Virus record (IMG/VR): IMGVR_UViG_3300027771_000058
Coordinates: 1-32,030 of that record
Length of the DNA: 32,030 bases
Strand: one strand, 5' to 3'
Source of the DNA: a virus
Both the position numbers and the translations under genes were made by a program. How positions within the stretch are numbered: the stretch's first letter is position 1; each line of letters starts with the position of its first letter. The notes below the pieces were generated by a model that was given only the letters and a program-made list of their open reading frames with translations, had not been told where the DNA came from and ran no database searches. Shown in pieces: positions 31,431 to 32,030 of this stretch.

Positions 31431-31452
31431 ATAGGTCCTACGGGACCTATTT
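31431..31452 (+). terminator. terminator with a C(UACG)G tetraloop
   Basis: ATAGGTCC (31431-31438) and GGACCTAT (31443-31450) form a perfect 8-bp stem closed by the unusually stable cUACGg loop. A short T stretch follows. It ends the 30364 gene and precedes the next gene by about 20 bp. Confidence 0.75.
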
Positions 31453-31457
31453 GCTTG

Positions 31458-31465
31458 AGTAAATA
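31458..31465 (+). promoter_or_regulatory. variant late promoter candidate
   Basis: AGTAAATA resembles the late core but has G-T-A in place of A-T-A. It ends 5 bp before the ATG at 31471, which would make the transcript nearly leaderless. The call is weak. Confidence 0.35.
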
Positions 31466-31470
31466 GCTGT

Positions 31471-31821
31471 ATGGTAAAAGAGAATATTAATTGGGAAGCA
31501 TACTTCGATAGTATAAAGCCTGTATGTCCTTGGAGTGCAGCAGCATGGAAAAAGGGCGAAATTAAAGTTACAAAATGGCGCGGAGAGTGGGAACACTTAG
31601 AAAATAACCAAGCCATTGTTTACATTGTACCCAACTATAATCGTAGGCGTTTAAAGAAACTTTGTAGTAAACTAGACACTAGTTTACAATACGAGTGGTT
31701 GTGGAGCGAGCCAAGATACGGCAAACATGCTGCACCTACACATATTTTAATCCAACAAGACAGACGTAAACTATTTGACCTTAGGTTCGACATTGGATAT
31801 TACAACGATATAATAGGATAA
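31471..31821 (+). CDS. unknown protein upstream of gp17
   Basis: This 116-residue protein was not recognised. It is rich in Trp and Arg (YFDSIKPVCPWSAAAWKKG, then VTKWRGEWEHL, NYNRRRLKKLCSKL, YEWLWSEPRYG) and ends FDLRFDIGYYNDIIG. No Shine-Dalgarno precedes the ATG, and an in-frame stop at 31456-31458 leaves no upstream canonical start. It lies 8 bp before the large terminase gene, so a role in packaging is possible but not shown. Confidence 0.6.
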   Translation: MVKENINWEAYFDSIKPVCPWSAAAWKKGEIKVTKWRGEWEHLENNQAIVYIVPNYNRRRLKKLCSKLDTSLQYEWLWSEPRYGKHAAPTHILIQQDRRKLFDLRFDIGYYNDIIG

Positions 31822-31829
31822 GTATTAAT

Positions 31830-32030
31830 ATGGCAGCATCATTAGACGGCGTCTTAATTAAGAAGGCAAACAGACAAGAAACTTTTACTGAAGAACAAGT
31901 TGCAGACTTAGTAGCCTGTATGGATCAAGATCAAGGATACTTATACTTTGCTCGTAAGTTTGCTTATATTCAGCACCCCGTAAAGGGTAAACTGTTGTAC
32001 GATCCTTACGAGTATCAGTTAGGATTAATG
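31830..32030 (+). CDS. 17: terminase large subunit, T4 gp17-like (5' part)
   Basis: The first 67 codons of a gene cut by the window edge. The visible part MAASLDGVLIKKANRQETFT, then EEQVADLVACMDQD, YFARKFAYIQHPVKG and YDPYEYQLGLM, is the N-terminal region of T4-like gp17. The 'FARKF..I.HP..G...F.PY.YQ' pattern comes just before the ATPase domain in this family. The ATPase and nuclease motifs would be downstream. No strong ribosome site precedes the ATG, and it follows the 31471 gene by 8 bp, so coupling is likely. Confidence 0.85.
   Translation, partial: MAASLDGVLIKKANRQETFTEEQVADLVACMDQDQGYLYFARKFAYIQHPVKGKLLYDPYEYQLGLM

Overview
The window is a stretch of an AT-rich T4-like myovirus genome, of the kind found in marine cyanophages and pelagiphages. 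The evidence is a set of T4-family morphogenesis genes: tail sheath gp18, tail tube gp19, neck proteins gp13 and gp14, sheath stabiliser gp15, head-completion nuclease gp4, and small and large terminase gp16 and gp17. There is also a very large tail/baseplate structural protein and a T4-style late promoter motif (ATAAATA, usually GATAAATAYT) upstream of most structural genes. The host is probably a Gram-negative marine bacterium: three promoters match the sigma-70 consensus, and the phage carries heptose (LPS-type sugar) enzymes. No tRNA, CRISPR array, insertion sequence or integration gene was seen, and no gap between genes exceeds about 140 bp.

Layout. (1) 1-659: the 3' end of an upstream gene of uncertain frame, then a tail-assembly-chaperone-like gene. 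(2) 723-7458: a tightly packed seven-gene accessory operon behind a sigma-70 promoter. It encodes a flavin-dependent halogenase, three 2-oxoglutarate/Fe(II) oxygenases, a GT9 (heptosyltransferase-like) glycosyltransferase, a NodU-type carbamoyltransferase and a fourth oxygenase. (3) 7486-15835: three late structural genes, including a protein with a cupredoxin domain and a 2223-residue protein with internal repeats. (4) 21231-15843, minus strand: gp14, gp15, a Nudix hydrolase, then a small sugar operon (HldE, HldD, cupin) with its own sigma-70 promoter. (5) 21294-22937: gp13, a dNMP-kinase-like gene behind a perfect sigma-70 promoter, and a convergent HNH-like zinc protein. (6) 23057-32030: gp18, gp19, a tube-like protein, a small unknown, gp4, gp16, two probable prohead core proteins, another small unknown, and the start of gp17.

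How the genes may work together. The two early sugar/tailoring operons look complementary. HldE and HldD would make ADP-L-glycero-D-manno-heptose, and the GT9 enzyme is of the family that uses it. Four hydroxylases, a carbamoyltransferase and a halogenase sit in the same operon, beside the tail-fibre genes. I infer a phage-encoded system that decorates virion tail proteins or the host surface; the target is not visible in the sequence.

Regulation is the second theme. At two early promoters (667-695 and 22056-22084) an inverted repeat spans the promoter. One arm lies upstream of the expected start site and the other holds the Shine-Dalgarno sequence. Early transcripts should start after the first arm and be translated. 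Late read-through transcripts carry both arms and should be terminated or have the ribosome site masked. Other unusual points are an apparent AUC start codon for gp14, a probably leaderless hldE mRNA, and a T4 gene order in which gp18-gp19 precede gp4-gp16-gp17 and gp14-gp15 are inverted.
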